From assembly GCF_002904295.1 (NCBI RefSeq), contig NZ_PPHG01000010.1, positions 1 to 53,799 on the forward strand: a DNA stretch of 53,799 bases, written 5' to 3'. The position numbers and the translations under genes are program-made. Each line of letters opens with the position of its first letter. Positions within the stretch are counted from its first letter, which is position 1. The DNA comes from Amycolatopsis sp. CA-128772 (GTDB lineage: Bacteria; Actinomycetota; Actinomycetes; Mycobacteriales; Pseudonocardiaceae). Below, in pieces: positions 44,773-53,799 of the stretch. Below the pieces are notes generated by a model. It did no database searches, was not told where the DNA came from, and was given only the letters and a program-made list of their open reading frames with translations.

Positions 44773-44997
44773 ATGTCCGAAGAGATCCGCTGCGTCCGCT
44801 TCTTCGGCGGCCCGCTCGACGGCCGCGTCCAGGAGCTCGGGGACGCCGAGCCGGTGCCCGGCACCGTCATCCGGCACATCCACCTGCACGGCGGCCCGAA
44901 GATCGAGACCCGCTACGAGCTCGGCCTGACCGGGACCGGCTGGGAGTACCGGGTCACCGCGACGCAGCACGAACCCGAGCCGGACGGCTCGAGGTAG
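44773..44997 (+). CDS. small hypothetical protein, 74 residues
   Basis: From the ATG at 44773 with GAGAGGAG just upstream; ATG 44740 is an alternative. The sequence (EIRCVRFFGGPLDGRVQELG) suggests a compact beta-rich protein, with a FFGGPLDGR start that I have seen in small uncharacterised actinobacterial proteins. Function unknown. Its stop codon lies inside the first GGTAGGG repeat of the next promoter region. Confidence 0.7.
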   Translation: MSEEIRCVRFFGGPLDGRVQELGDAEPVPGTVIRHIHLHGGPKIETRYELGLTGTGWEYRVTATQHEPEPDGSR

Positions 44998-45053
44998 GGA
45001 CAACCCCCGCCTCCGCAGAGGTGGTAGGGGTAACCCCCGTATTCACCGGGGGT
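44993..45053 (+). promoter_or_regulatory. two operator-like repeats and a switchable hairpin before the acyltransferase gene
   Basis: GGTAGGGACAACCCCCGC (44993-45010) and GGTAGGGGTAACCCCCGT (45023-45040) are direct copies 30 bp apart (three helical turns). The second ends 82 nt before the start at 45122. In addition ACCCCCG (45033-45039) can pair either with GGGGT upstream (45027-45031) or with CGGGGGT downstream (45047-45053). Confidence 0.55.
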
Positions 45054-45121
45054 GAACAGGACCCCGGAAACGCCGGTCAGCACCGCTGTTTCGGCAGGTC
45101 GCAACGGCCAGGCTGAACGGC

Positions 45122-46438
45122 ATGCAGACAAGCCAGCCAGGTGCGGGCCGGGACCGGTTCCTCGACGTCGTCCGGGCGGGGGCCATCCTCGCCGTCATCG
45201 CGCAGCACTGGACCATGCCGGTGCTGTCCTACTCCGACGGGCACCTCGCCACCGGCAACGCACTGGCCACGCCCGGCTGGTGGGTTGTCACCTGGCTCAG
45301 CCAGGTCATGCCGCTGGTCTTCTTCGCCGGCGGCGCGGCGAACCTGATCTCGTTCCGCCGCGCGGCGTCGACGCGCCAGTGGCTCGGCGCGCGCCTGAAG
45401 CGCCTGATGGTGCCGGTGCTGCCGCTGATGGCCGTCTGGCTCGTCATGCCGGACTTCCTGCGCGGGCTCGGCGTGCCGCCACAGCCGTTGCAGGTCGCCA
45501 GCGCGATCGCCGCGCAGCTGCTGTGGTTCCTCGCCGTGTACGTGCTCGTCGTGCTGCTGACGCCGGTCATGGTCGCCGCGCACCGGCGCTGGGGGCTGAA
45601 GGTTCCGCTGGTCATGGGCGTCGCCGGGGTCCTCGTCGACGTCGCCCGCTTCAACGACTTCGGGTACGTCGGGTACGCCAACGCGGTCTTCGTCTGGGTC
45701 GCGGTGCACCAGCTGGGCTTCCACTACGTCGAAGGCCGCCTCGGGGCGCTGACCCGCCGCGCCGCGCTGACGCTGTCGGCCGCCGGCTTCGGCGTCACCG
45801 CGCTGCTGGTCGCGTTCGGGCCGTACCCGGCCAGCATGATCGGCATGCCGGGCGCGCCGGTGTCGAACATGAGCCCGCCGACCGTGCTGCTCGCCTTCCT
45901 CGCCGTCGGCCAGATCGGGCTGCTGCTCGCCTTCCGCCCGCAGCTCAACGCGCTCGCCGCCCGCCCCGGTGTCGGGCCCGCCCTCGGCTGGCTCGGCGCG
46001 CGGTTCATGAGCGTCTACCTCTGGCACATGCCGGCGCTGATCGTCGTCGCGGGCGTGACGGTCTACGGCCTCGGCTACGAGACCCCGGCGCCGGGCACGG
46101 TGTTCTGGCTGGTCATGGCGCCCGCGTGGTTCGCGGTGTGCGGCCTGGTGCTGCTCGGCCTGCTGCGGCTGTTCGCGCACTTCGAGATGCAGCGCGACAC
46201 CGGCGGGAGCACCGCCCGGACGCCGCAGCTGGTCGTCGCGGGGCTGATGATCTCCGGCGGCCTGCTCGGCCTGGCCGCCCGCGGGTTCGCCCCGCTGTCC
46301 GACGGCATCGCGCACGGCCCGGTGCCGTGGATCGTCCTCGCGGTGGCGGGGTTCCTGCTGGCGGGCAAGCCGATCCCGGTGGTCGAGCTGCTGGGCCGCG
46401 CGGCCGTGGTGAGCGAGCGGGCCGCACTCAAGCGCTGA
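45122..46438 (+). CDS. acyltransferase 3 (membrane O-acyltransferase)
   Basis: 438 residues, about ten to eleven membrane helices. The family N-terminus RDRFLDVVRAGAILAVIAQHW carries the conserved Arg and His of AT3 enzymes, and FFAGGAANLISFRR is typical. AT3 proteins move acyl groups from a cytoplasmic donor onto surface glycans, lipids or antibiotics. No dedicated SGNH domain follows. It stands alone, with repeated operator-like sites upstream, and is convergent with the amidohydrolase gene. Confidence 0.9.
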   Translation: MQTSQPGAGRDRFLDVVRAGAILAVIAQHWTMPVLSYSDGHLATGNALATPGWWVVTWLSQVMPLVFFAGGAANLISFRRAASTRQWLGARLKRLMVPVLPLMAVWLVMPDFLRGLGVPPQPLQVASAIAAQLLWFLAVYVLVVLLTPVMVAAHRRWGLKVPLVMGVAGVLVDVARFNDFGYVGYANAVFVWVAVHQLGFHYVEGRLGALTRRAALTLSAAGFGVTALLVAFGPYPASMIGMPGAPVSNMSPPTVLLAFLAVGQIGLLLAFRPQLNALAARPGVGPALGWLGARFMSVYLWHMPALIVVAGVTVYGLGYETPAPGTVFWLVMAPAWFAVCGLVLLGLLRLFAHFEMQRDTGGSTARTPQLVVAGLMISGGLLGLAARGFAPLSDGIAHGPVPWIVLAVAGFLLAGKPIPVVELLGRAAVVSERAALKR

Positions 46439-46459
46439 GCGGAAAACCCGCTTCACCAC

Positions 46460-47359
46460 TCACGAGGTGCGGAGCAGGCGCAGCGGGGTGTCGTGCAGGA
46501 CGGCCCGCAGGAACGGCTCACCCAGGCGATCGTCGGCGGCCCAGCCGGCGATCGCCCGCAGCTGCGTCGCGTAGGAGTACGGGATGTTCGGGAAGTCCGT
46601 GCCGAGCACGACGCGGTCGGCGAAGCCGGCCAGCCGCGCCGTCCAGTCGGGGGGCAGCGGCGACATCGCCTCGGCGAACGGCACCCCGACCATCGTGGTG
46701 TCCAGGTGCACCCGCGGGTACTTCGCCATGAGCTCGAAGGCCGTCCCGAACTCCGGCATCGCCGCGTGCGCGAGCACCGCCGTCAGGTTGGGGTGGCGCG
46801 CCAGCACCTCGTCGAAGACCGCCAACCCGGTGAAGTCGCCACGCAACGGACCGTGTCCACAGTGGACGACGACGGGGACGCCGGCGTCGGCCAAGGCACC
46901 CCACACCGGCTTCAGCAGGTCGTCACGCGGGTCGTACGCGCCCACCTGCACGTGCGCCTTGAACACCCGGGCGCCGGCCCGCAGCGCACCGTCCACAGCG
47001 GACCCGGCGCCGGGCTCGGGGTAGAACGTCCCGGTCGGCACCGCGTCCGGCACCCGCGCGGCGAAGTCGAGCGCCCACGACGTCAGCCACTCCGCCATCC
47101 CCGGCTTGTGCGGGTAGACCAGCGGCGCGAAGCGGGTCACGCCGAGCGAGCGCAGCGTGGCCAGCCTGTCCTCTTCGGACGTCCGGTAGAACACCGGCCA
47201 TTCGGTGCCGTAGTGCGTGGCGGCCCGGTCGAAGTACGCCCAGACCTTGTCCATCACCGGCTTCGGCAGGAAGTGGACGTGCAGGTCGACCAGGCCGGGC
47301 AGGCCCAGCGACGCCGTCCAGCGCGCGACGTCCGCATCGGTTGCCGGGCCGGGCGTCAC
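46460..47359 (-). CDS. metal-dependent amidohydrolase family protein
   Basis: 299 residues from the GTG at 47359, which overlaps the smpB stop (GTGA). TIM-barrel amidohydrolase features: HVHF near residue 27, metal Lys/His candidates at [19 protein letters not shown], and Asp in VLGTDFPN near the end. Related enzymes include amidohydrolase-2 decarboxylases and lactonases; substrate unknown. Its coupling to smpB looks like chance gene packing. Confidence 0.82.
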   Translation of the reverse strand: MTPGPATDADVARWTASLGLPGLVDLHVHFLPKPVMDKVWAYFDRAATHYGTEWPVFYRTSEEDRLATLRSLGVTRFAPLVYPHKPGMAEWLTSWALDFAARVPDAVPTGTFYPEPGAGSAVDGALRAGARVFKAHVQVGAYDPRDDLLKPVWGALADAGVPVVVHCGHGPLRGDFTGLAVFDEVLARHPNLTAVLAHAAMPEFGTAFELMAKYPRVHLDTTMVGVPFAEAMSPLPPDWTARLAGFADRVVLGTDFPNIPYSYATQLRAIAGWAADDRLGEPFLRAVLHDTPLRLLRTS

Positions 47360-47838
47360 TCCGTGAACCGGCCCTTCAGCGCCCGGCCCATGGCCCGCCT
47401 GATGTCGCGGTCCGCGTCCCGCTTGGCGAGCGTCTGCCGCTTGTCGTAGGCCTTCTTGCCCTGGGCCAGCGCGATCTCGACCTTGACCTTGCCGTCCTTG
47501 AAGTACATCGACAGCGGCACCAAGGAGAGCCCGCTCTCCTTGGTCTTGCCGATGAGCTTCTCGATCTCCCGCCGGTGCAGCAGCAGCTTCCGGGTGCGCC
47601 GCGGCGTGTGGTTGGTCCACGTGCCCTGCGTGTACTCCGGGATGTGCACGTTGCGCAGCCACACTTCGCCGTCGTCGACCGTCGCGAACGCGTCCGCCAG
47701 CGACGCCTTGCCCTCGCGCAGGCTCTTGACCTCGGTGCCGACGAGCACGAGACCGCACTCGTAGGTGTCGAGGATGGAGTAGTCGTGCCGAGCCTTGCGG
47801 TTCGACACGATCACCTTCTGGCCACGTTCCTTGGGCAT
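47356..47838 (-). CDS. smpB: tmRNA-binding protein SmpB
   Basis: 160 residues, family length. Binds tmRNA and brings it to stalled ribosomes. Conserved NRKARHDY at the start, [19 protein letters not shown], and the basic C-terminal tail [19 protein letters not shown]. It follows ftsX by about 60 bp in the conserved prfB-ftsE-ftsX-smpB order. Confidence 0.97.
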   Translation of the reverse strand: MPKERGQKVIVSNRKARHDYSILDTYECGLVLVGTEVKSLREGKASLADAFATVDDGEVWLRNVHIPEYTQGTWTNHTPRRTRKLLLHRREIEKLIGKTKESGLSLVPLSMYFKDGKVKVEIALAQGKKAYDKRQTLAKRDADRDIRRAMGRALKGRFTE

Positions 47839-47899
47839 ACGACCACTCTACGTGATTCCGGAAACGACGAGCAGCCGGTTTTGAACAGGCACAGCAAAG

Positions 47900-48793
47900 C
47901 TAGTGCCGGACGTACAGGCGCAGCGTGACGTAACCGGTGATGGCGGAGATCACCACGGACACCGCCAGCAGGATCGGCGCGACCGGGAACAGCAGTTCCA
48001 GCATGGTGATCTTCGGGAACACGTCCCCGGTGAACACCGAATCCAGGAAGCCTGCCTTCGTGATGATCAGCATGATGATCCCGAGGATCGCACCGACCGC
48101 GCCGGCGACCACCGCCTCCAGCAGGAACGGCAGCTGCGTGTACCACCGCGTCGCGCCGACCAGCCGCATGATGCCGACCTCGGTGCGGCGGGTGAACGCG
48201 GACACCTGGATCGTGTTGGCGATCAGCAGCAGCGCGGCGATGGCCATGATGAGCGCGGCACCGAACGCCATGTTGCGGACACCGTTGAAGGCGTTGAACA
48301 CGCGGTCGAGGAACTTCTTCTGGTCGTCGACCTTCCGCACGCCCGGCTTGCTCGCGTACTCCTGCACGATCGCGTCACTGCGGTCCGGGTCCTTCAGCTT
48401 CACGTGCAGCGACGCGGGCAGCGACTCGGGTCCGGTGAGCGCGATCAGCTCCGGCTGGCTCTCGAAGATCTTCTTGAACCGGTCGAAGGCCTGGTCGCGG
48501 TTCTCGAACACGACCGACTCGACACCGTTGTTGCTCTGCAACGACGTCCGCAGCGACTGGCACAGCGCCTGCGTGCAGTTCTTGTCGCCCGAGCTGATGT
48601 CGTCGGTGAGGTAGACCGAAACCTCGACGTCGGCGAGGAAGTTGGACTTCATCTTGTCGATCGTCCGCACGGCGAGGAGGCCGCCGCCGAGCATGGCGAG
48701 CGACACGGCCGTGGTCAGCATCATCGCGATGGTCATCGTGACGTTCCGGCGCAGGCCGGTGACTACCTCACTGAAGACGAAACTGGCGCGCAT
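47900..48793 (-). CDS. ftsX: cell division protein FtsX
   Basis: 297 residues. N-terminal membrane helix (about 20-45), a large extracytoplasmic loop (~46-165) with two Cys, then three C-terminal helices. The loop is the part that activates peptidoglycan hydrolases in actinobacteria. Family motifs GATRWYTQLPFLLEA and ALLLIANTIQVSAFTRR are present. It lies 48 bp after ftsE. Confidence 0.96.
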   Translation of the reverse strand: MRASFVFSEVVTGLRRNVTMTIAMMLTTAVSLAMLGGGLLAVRTIDKMKSNFLADVEVSVYLTDDISSGDKNCTQALCQSLRTSLQSNNGVESVVFENRDQAFDRFKKIFESQPELIALTGPESLPASLHVKLKDPDRSDAIVQEYASKPGVRKVDDQKKFLDRVFNAFNGVRNMAFGAALIMAIAALLLIANTIQVSAFTRRTEVGIMRLVGATRWYTQLPFLLEAVVAGAVGAILGIIMLIITKAGFLDSVFTGDVFPKITMLELLFPVAPILLAVSVVISAITGYVTLRLYVRH

Positions 48794-48841
48794 GGCGGGT
48801 GCAGGTCCTTGGGGTCGGGGTCGGTGCGGGGTGGGCGGGTC

Positions 48842-49531
48842 TCAGCGACCGATGCCGTAGACGCCGCGGGCGTCGTCGCGGATCACCCGGCCGAGCTGCA
48901 GCTCGACCACTCGGCGCCGCATGGAGTCCACGATGGAGTGATCGTGGGTCGCCATCAGGACGGTCGTGCCGGTGCGGTTGATCCGCTCCAGCAGCAGCAT
49001 GATGTCCTGGCTGGTGTCGGGGTCCAGGTTGCCCGTCGGTTCGTCGGCGAGCAGCACCAGCGGCCGGTTCACGAACGCGCGCGCGATCGCGACGCGCTGC
49101 TGCTCACCACCGGAGAGCTCGTTGGGGAGCCGGTCGGCCTTGCCGTCGAGGCCGACGAGCTCCAGCACCTCGGGGACGACCTTCTTGATGGTCGGGCCGG
49201 GCTTGCCGATGACCTCGAGGGCGAAGGCCACGTTCTCGGCGACGGTCTTGTTCGCCAGCAGGCGGAAGTCCTGGAAGACGCAGCCGATGGTCTGCCGCAG
49301 GCGCGGGACCCTGCGGCGCGCCAGCTTGGCGACGTCGAAGTTGGACACCATCACGCGGCCCTTGCTGGGCGTCTCTTCGCGCAGCAGCAGCCGGAGGAAG
49401 GTCGACTTCCCCGATCCCGAGGGACCGATGAGGAAGACGAACTCACCCTTTTCGATGTCGACGGACACCCGCTCGAGCGCGGGCCGCGTCGAGGTCTTGT
49501 AGACCTTGGAAACCTCTTCGAGCCGGATCAC
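48842..49531 (-). CDS. ftsE: cell division ATP-binding protein FtsE
   Basis: 229 residues from the GTG at 49531, the usual FtsE length; the upstream extension is not coding. Walker [10 protein letters not shown], signature LSGGEQQR and Walker [12 protein letters not shown] are intact. It powers FtsX, which controls cell-wall hydrolysis at division. It follows prfB, with 112 bp between. Confidence 0.97.
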   Translation of the reverse strand: MIRLEEVSKVYKTSTRPALERVSVDIEKGEFVFLIGPSGSGKSTFLRLLLREETPSKGRVMVSNFDVAKLARRRVPRLRQTIGCVFQDFRLLANKTVAENVAFALEVIGKPGPTIKKVVPEVLELVGLDGKADRLPNELSGGEQQRVAIARAFVNRPLVLLADEPTGNLDPDTSQDIMLLLERINRTGTTVLMATHDHSIVDSMRRRVVELQLGRVIRDDARGVYGIGR

Positions 49532-49643
49532 GATTCGGCATACTACCCACCGGTCTCGTGAAGCCCCGGTTGCCCGGTCCACCCGGGTGGAGCAGCGGGT
49601 GTTTGCGTACGGTGAGCGGTCACCCGAACACCCCCCGCGCCGA

Positions 49644-50741
<1,098 letters not shown>

Positions 50742-50763
50742 GTTTGTCAAGGTTACGGCAAAA

Positions 50764-50794
50764 CCCACGACCGGTTGCGAGGACCGGTCGTGGG
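50764..50794 (-). terminator. terminator of padR
   Basis: Perfect 12-bp stem (50764-50775 with 50783-50794), loop of 7, followed on the minus strand by GTTTTG. It lies 10 bp after the padR stop and 22 bp before the prfB start, so prfB must have a promoter within or after it. Confidence 0.85.
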
Positions 50795-50804
50795 CGCGCG
50801 AACC

Positions 50805-51305
50805 TCAGGCCGCGGGGATGGCGTCGAGCAGCTTCAGAGCGGCCTTGGCCTGGGCCTGGGCGAACTCGGCGACGGCCTTCTCGTACGGCCCTTCGGCCGA
50901 CTTGGTGGCCGCCCTCGCGTCGTCGAGCTGCTGGCTGTAGCTGGTCCGGGCCGAGTCGAGCAGCGACTGGCGCTGCTTCGCCGTGAGCGACCCCGCGTGC
51001 ACGAGCCGCAGGATGAGCGGGCTGCGCAGGTGGTCGGGGCCGGCCTCGGACGTCAGCCAGGCCTTGAAGGCCTTCTTGCCGGCGGCGGTGATCAGGTACT
51101 GCTGGCTGGAGCGCGGGCCCTGCTTGCCGAGCCGGACGAGGCCTTCCTTGGACAGCGCCGGGAGCTCCCGGTACACCTGGCTGCGGGTGACGCTGAAGAA
51201 GGCACCGAACCGCTCACCGGCCCCCGCGACGAGCTGCCCGCCGGTGGCGGGACCGTCGTGGAGCAGACCGAGCAGGGCGGCGGCTGTTGCATTCAATTCG
51301 GACAC
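50805..51305 (-). CDS. PadR-family transcription regulator
   Basis: 166 residues from the GTG at 51305. The N-terminal winged helix (ATAAALLGLLHDGPATGGQL, VTRSQVYRELPALSKEGLV) is typical of PadR; the C-terminal ~80 residues form helices for dimerisation (RSPLILRLVHAG, AEFAQAQAKAALKLL). No ligand-linked neighbour is obvious. An inverted repeat 25 nt upstream may be its own operator. Confidence 0.88.
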   Translation of the reverse strand: MSELNATAAALLGLLHDGPATGGQLVAGAGERFGAFFSVTRSQVYRELPALSKEGLVRLGKQGPRSSQQYLITAAGKKAFKAWLTSEAGPDHLRSPLILRLVHAGSLTAKQRQSLLDSARTSYSQQLDDARAATKSAEGPYEKAVAEFAQAQAKAALKLLDAIPAA

Positions 51306-51329
51306 GCCCCCTAGATTCCCACTTATCGG

Positions 51330-51354
51330 CCGCTGTGTCCACAGTGGTCAGCGG
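51330..51354. promoter_or_regulatory. inverted repeat CCGCTG-N13-CAGCGG before padR
   Basis: Six-base perfect arms enclose TGTCCACAGTGGT, itself a near palindrome. It lies 25 nt before the padR start, a usual place for PadR autorepression. Confidence 0.45.
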
Positions 51355-51644
51355 TTCTGTCCATTGTGGCTAGTGAGATCCCCTCGTTCGGCCCAATGCG
51401 AGGCGGTCCACTGTGGACGTGAACACGCTCTGCAACCGCTCCCAGGGTTCTTTGGTCCAACCAGACGCACGAGAACCGCCCCGGCAACCTCCAGGCAGGT
51501 GAGTTCGCCGGGCGGCACTCCCCGGCTTGGCGGACCGTGGCCACGCACCGCAACCGTCCCGAGGGTGCGTCCACATCGTGGGATCCGCAGTTTTCGGCGG
51601 GTTTCACGGAAAAGTCGGCAGTGAAAGCCGGGTGGGCATGAAAA
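51355..51644. repeat. 290-bp non-coding stretch with GTCCACTGTGGAC palindrome
   Basis: No convincing gene; short minus-strand frames here lack a ribosome site and recognised domains. It holds GTCCACTGTGGAC at 51406-51418, one of several copies in the window, and a related CTGTCCATTGTGG at about 51357. Confidence 0.5.
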
Positions 51645-51683
51645 AAGAGGCACGTTCCCGGATTTCCCGAGAACGTGCCTCTT
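51645..51683 (-). terminator. terminator of initiator tRNA
   Basis: Arms 51645-51657 and 51671-51683 form a 13-bp stem; six T residues follow on the minus strand. It starts 2 bp after the tRNA 3' end. Confidence 0.92.
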
Positions 51684-51685
51684 GG

Positions 51686-51762
51686 TGGTAGCGGGGACAG
51701 GATTTGAACCTGCGACCTCTGGGTTATGAGCCCAGCGAGCTACCGAGCTGCTCCACCCCGCG
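51686..51762 (-). tRNA. initiator tRNA-fMet (CAT)
   Basis: 77 nt with encoded CCA. Anticodon CAT lies in GGGCTCATAACCC, with the three G-C pairs of initiators. The first base C1 faces U72, a mismatched 1-72 pair as in initiator tRNAs. T-loop GGTTCAAATCC. Confidence 0.95.
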
Positions 51763-51839
51763 CCGTTGTGGTACTTGACTAGATTACACGGGATGGCCAG
51801 GGCGTTTTCACCGGGGTCCCGAAACGCTCTGACCTGCCC

Positions 51840-52424
51840 TTACGACGTTCCCAGCCACTGCCGGGCTCCACTGAGGACCATCGCCAGCCCGTCCTCGAAC
51901 CGCGCGTCGGCGTCGCCGAGCACGGCCTCGCCCGCCGACTCCCGGTACCGCTCGTCGAACTCCCCGGGCATGGGCCGCACGGCCTGCTCCTCGATGACGT
52001 ACCCGATGACGAAGCAGTAGACGGTGAACGTGGCCCGGCTCGCGCGTCCCTCGTCCAATCCGGCCTCGATGCTCCGGCGCAGCGGGTGCGGGCCGACCAG
52101 GCTGGTGTCGGCGAGGTACGTACCAGCGAAAACCTTGCCACCGTCCCGATAGGCCAGCATCATCCGCCGCAGCGCGCGGGCGCCGTGCGCGACGCCGTCC
52201 CACTCCCCCAGCGATGCCGGCGGCTTCCGGTCGGCCGCGGAATCCCGGTACATCTGCGTGGCCATCTCGTCGAGCAGTTCCTGTTTGTTCTTCATGTGCC
52301 AGTACAGCGCGGGCGCCTTGACTCCGAGATCACCGGCGATCAGCCGCAGTGTGAGCCCGTTGAGCCCGACGTCGTTGAGCAGCTTCAGTCCGGATCGCGC
52401 AATGTCCTGCCTGGTCAGCGCCAT
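51840..52424 (-). CDS. TetR family repressor (TetR_C-type) of the adjacent monooxygenase
   Basis: 194 residues from the ATG at 52424. Helix-turn-helix: LTLRLIAGDLGVKAPALYWHMKNK, typical of the classical TetR/TetR_C group. The C-terminal domain (~70-194) binds ligand. It is divergent from the FAD-monooxygenase gene across two TTAAC-N3-GTTAA palindromes. I infer that the monooxygenase substrate is the inducer. Confidence 0.9.
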   Translation of the reverse strand: MALTRQDIARSGLKLLNDVGLNGLTLRLIAGDLGVKAPALYWHMKNKQELLDEMATQMYRDSAADRKPPASLGEWDGVAHGARALRRMMLAYRDGGKVFAGTYLADTSLVGPHPLRRSIEAGLDEGRASRATFTVYCFVIGYVIEEQAVRPMPGEFDERYRESAGEAVLGDADARFEDGLAMVLSGARQWLGTS

Positions 52425-52457
52425 GTCCGACGGTCTCCTCAAGCTCCGGGGTTGACA

Positions 52458-52508
52458 CCTTAACGAGGTTAAGGGCATCCTCGGAACCGGTCAATTTAAC
52501 GTTGTTAA
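52458..52508. promoter_or_regulatory. two TTAAC-N3-GTTAA operators between TetR and monooxygenase
   Basis: CCTTAACGAGGTTAAGG (52458-52474) is perfect; TTAACGTTGTTAA (52496-52508) is the second copy, 36 bp away centre to centre. A TTGACA lies at 52452-52457. The second site overlaps the AAGGAG ribosome site of the monooxygenase gene. Confidence 0.85.
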
Positions 52509-52518
52509 GGAGCTGGGG

Positions 52519-53799
52519 ATGCGAGAGCTGATCGCGGAGGTGGTGGTCGCCGGCGCGGGCCCGACGGGCCTGATGCTGGCGAACGAGCTGGCACTGGCCG
52601 GAGTGGACGTCCAGGTGCTCGAGCGGATGCACGAGCGAACGGGCTTGTCGAAGGCCTTGAACCTGCAACCGCGCACGGCGGAAGTCCTGGATCTGCGGGG
52701 ATTGCTGCCCCGCGCGAAGGCGCGCTCGTTCGCGACTGTCCCTGACGGACACTTCGCGGTGATCCCGGTGAGTTACGCGGGCTGGGACACCCGCCACCCG
52801 TATCAGCTGGGCATTCCGCAGGCCGAGGTGGAAGCGGCGTTGGAAGAGCGTCTGGCGGAGCAGGGCGTGCAGGTGCGCCGAGGCCACGAGCTGACGGCTT
52901 TCGGCCAGGACGCGGACGGGGTCACGGTGACGGCGGGCGAGCTGTGCATCCGGGCGAAGTACCTGGTGGGCTGCGACGGTGGCCGGAGCACGGTGCGCAA
53001 GGCCCTCAAGATGCGGTTCGAAGGCATCGAGGGTCAGGGTCACGGCGTGGCCGCGGACGTCCTGTTCGCCAGTACTCCCCCGGGAGCTCCGACGCAGTGG
53101 CGCTCGATGGGCAACATGGTGACGTCCCGCAGCCCGGGCAAGTTCGTCGGCGTGATTCCCCTGGCGGAGCCGGGGCTGTACCGCATCACGTTCGGAGACC
53201 GCCTGAACCGCCCGGCGAACCTCCGGGCCGAGGTGTCAAGGCAAGAGGTCGAAGAAGCGGTGACCGAACGTTTCGGCCCGGAAGCGCAGATAGCGGAGAT
53301 CCGCTGGGCATCCCGTTTCTCGGACGACAGCCGCCTCGCCGAAACCTACCGGGTGGGGAGGGTCTTCCTGGCCGGAGACGCGGCCCACACCCACTTCCCG
53401 GCCGGAGGCCAGGGCCTGAACCTAGGCATCCAGGACGCAATGAACCTGGGCTGGAAACTGGCAGCAGTAACCCAAAACCAAGCCCCGGAGACCCTCCTCG
53501 CCACCTACGAAGAAGAGCGCCGCGAAGTAGCCGAGAAGGTCCTGGCCAACATAGCGGCCCAAAACGCCCTGATCCCCACAACCCCGAACCAACTGGCCCT
53601 ACGTTCCCTCTTCCGGGACCTGACAGCCCTCCCAGAAGTCCAGCACCACCTGTCAGGCATGGTCTCAGGCCTCAACATCACCTACAAGACAGCGGAACCC
53701 CACCCCTCAGGAACCCGCCTCCCCGACTTCCCCCTGCCCAACGGCCACGCAAGCGACTTGTTCCACAACGGAAACTGGGTCCTCCTGACAACAATCCCC
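52519..53799 (+). CDS. FAD-dependent aromatic monooxygenase, 3' truncated by window edge
   Basis: 427 residues are visible; no stop is reached. The ATG at 52519 follows AAGGAG. N-terminal FAD fold VVVAGAGPTGLMLANELALAG; mid motif LVGCDGGRSTVRKAL; C-terminal motif FLAGDAAHTHFPAGGQGLNLGIQDA. It belongs to the large aromatic hydroxylase group that includes TetX-, Rox- and PgaE-like antibiotic- or polyketide-modifying enzymes. Together with the TetR it may detoxify or tailor an aromatic compound. The missing C-terminal thioredoxin-like domain, if any, lies outside the window. Confidence 0.88.
   Translation, partial: MRELIAEVVVAGAGPTGLMLANELALAGVDVQVLERMHERTGLSKALNLQPRTAEVLDLRGLLPRAKARSFATVPDGHFAVIPVSYAGWDTRHPYQLGIPQAEVEAALEERLAEQGVQVRRGHELTAFGQDADGVTVTAGELCIRAKYLVGCDGGRSTVRKALKMRFEGIEGQGHGVAADVLFASTPPGAPTQWRSMGNMVTSRSPGKFVGVIPLAEPGLYRITFGDRLNRPANLRAEVSRQEVEEAVTERFGPEAQIAEIRWASRFSDDSRLAETYRVGRVFLAGDAAHTHFPAGGQGLNLGIQDAMNLGWKLAAVTQNQAPETLLATYEEERREVAEKVLANIAAQNALIPTTPNQLALRSLFRDLTALPEVQHHLSGMVSGLNITYKTAEPHPSGTRLPDFPLPNGHASDLFHNGNWVLLTTIP

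Noticed and set aside
51323..51607. 94-codon minus-strand ORF upstream of padR
   Set aside because: No ribosome site, Cys- and Pro-rich composition without a domain, and it overlaps the likely padR promoter and palindromes.

Overview
The window is very GC-rich, uses many GTG starts and ATGA/GTGA gene overlaps, and carries gene orders typical of actinomycetes: prfB-ftsE-ftsX-smpB, a topoisomerase IV pair, ESX-type small proteins, and a tmRNA with the tag ADSSQREFALAA. I infer a chromosomal segment from a Pseudonocardiaceae-like organism such as Amycolatopsis. The genus is an inference; no search was run. I see no prophage, IS element, CRISPR array or secondary-metabolite cluster.

Layout. 1-6.8 kb: the 3' end of an unknown gene, then a topoisomerase IV operon (parE, parC); parC carries a 435-residue intein. 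6.8-9.9 kb: a secreted GH3 glycosidase and a secreted ThuA-ricin lectin protein. 10-12.3 kb: a frameshifted DinB-like gene, a CGNR regulator and an epoxide hydrolase. 12.3-14.6 kb: a four-gene ESX (type VII) substrate cassette with an NlpC/P60 peptidoglycan hydrolase. 14.8-21.2 kb: DsbA-like and MauE-like genes, a lone solute-binding lipoprotein coupled to hrpB, and a two-gene ABC transporter. 21.2-25.1 kb: a TetR/FAD-monooxygenase pair with a double operator, and a two-component system whose kinase has an unusual C-terminal extracytoplasmic tail. 25.3-30.2 kb: two unknown genes, a PiT phosphate transporter, an Lnt-like enzyme and a secreted lipase. 30.2-38.4 kb: a complete histidine-utilisation operon (hutH-hutU-M20 hydrolase-hutF-hutI, plus a 2'-5' RNA ligase-like gene) facing an IclR regulator across an 18-bp palindrome. 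38.5-41.3 kb: an MFS transporter, a 28-codon ORF and a GGDEF protein, chained by ATGA overlaps. 41.6-47.8 kb: tmRNA, a sensor/kinase/regulator operon, an acyltransferase-3 and an amidohydrolase. 47.4-51.8 kb: smpB, ftsX, ftsE, prfB, padR and initiator tRNA. 51.8 kb to the end: TetR and a truncated aromatic FAD-monooxygenase.

The strongest candidates for something undescribed are three. (1) An 18-bp palindrome family, GGTRGGGNNARCCCYNCN, occurs four times and sits 77-82 nt before the starts of three envelope-related units: the Lnt-like gene, the sensor/kinase/regulator operon and the acyltransferase-3. I propose an envelope regulon of the response regulator at 44013-44654. (2) The ParC intein lies in the quinolone-resistance-determining region at a site different from the mycobacterial GyrA intein, and its block B histidine is replaced by glutamine. 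(3) The 13-bp palindrome GTCCAC(A/T)GTGGAC recurs across coding and intergenic DNA far more often than chance would give.
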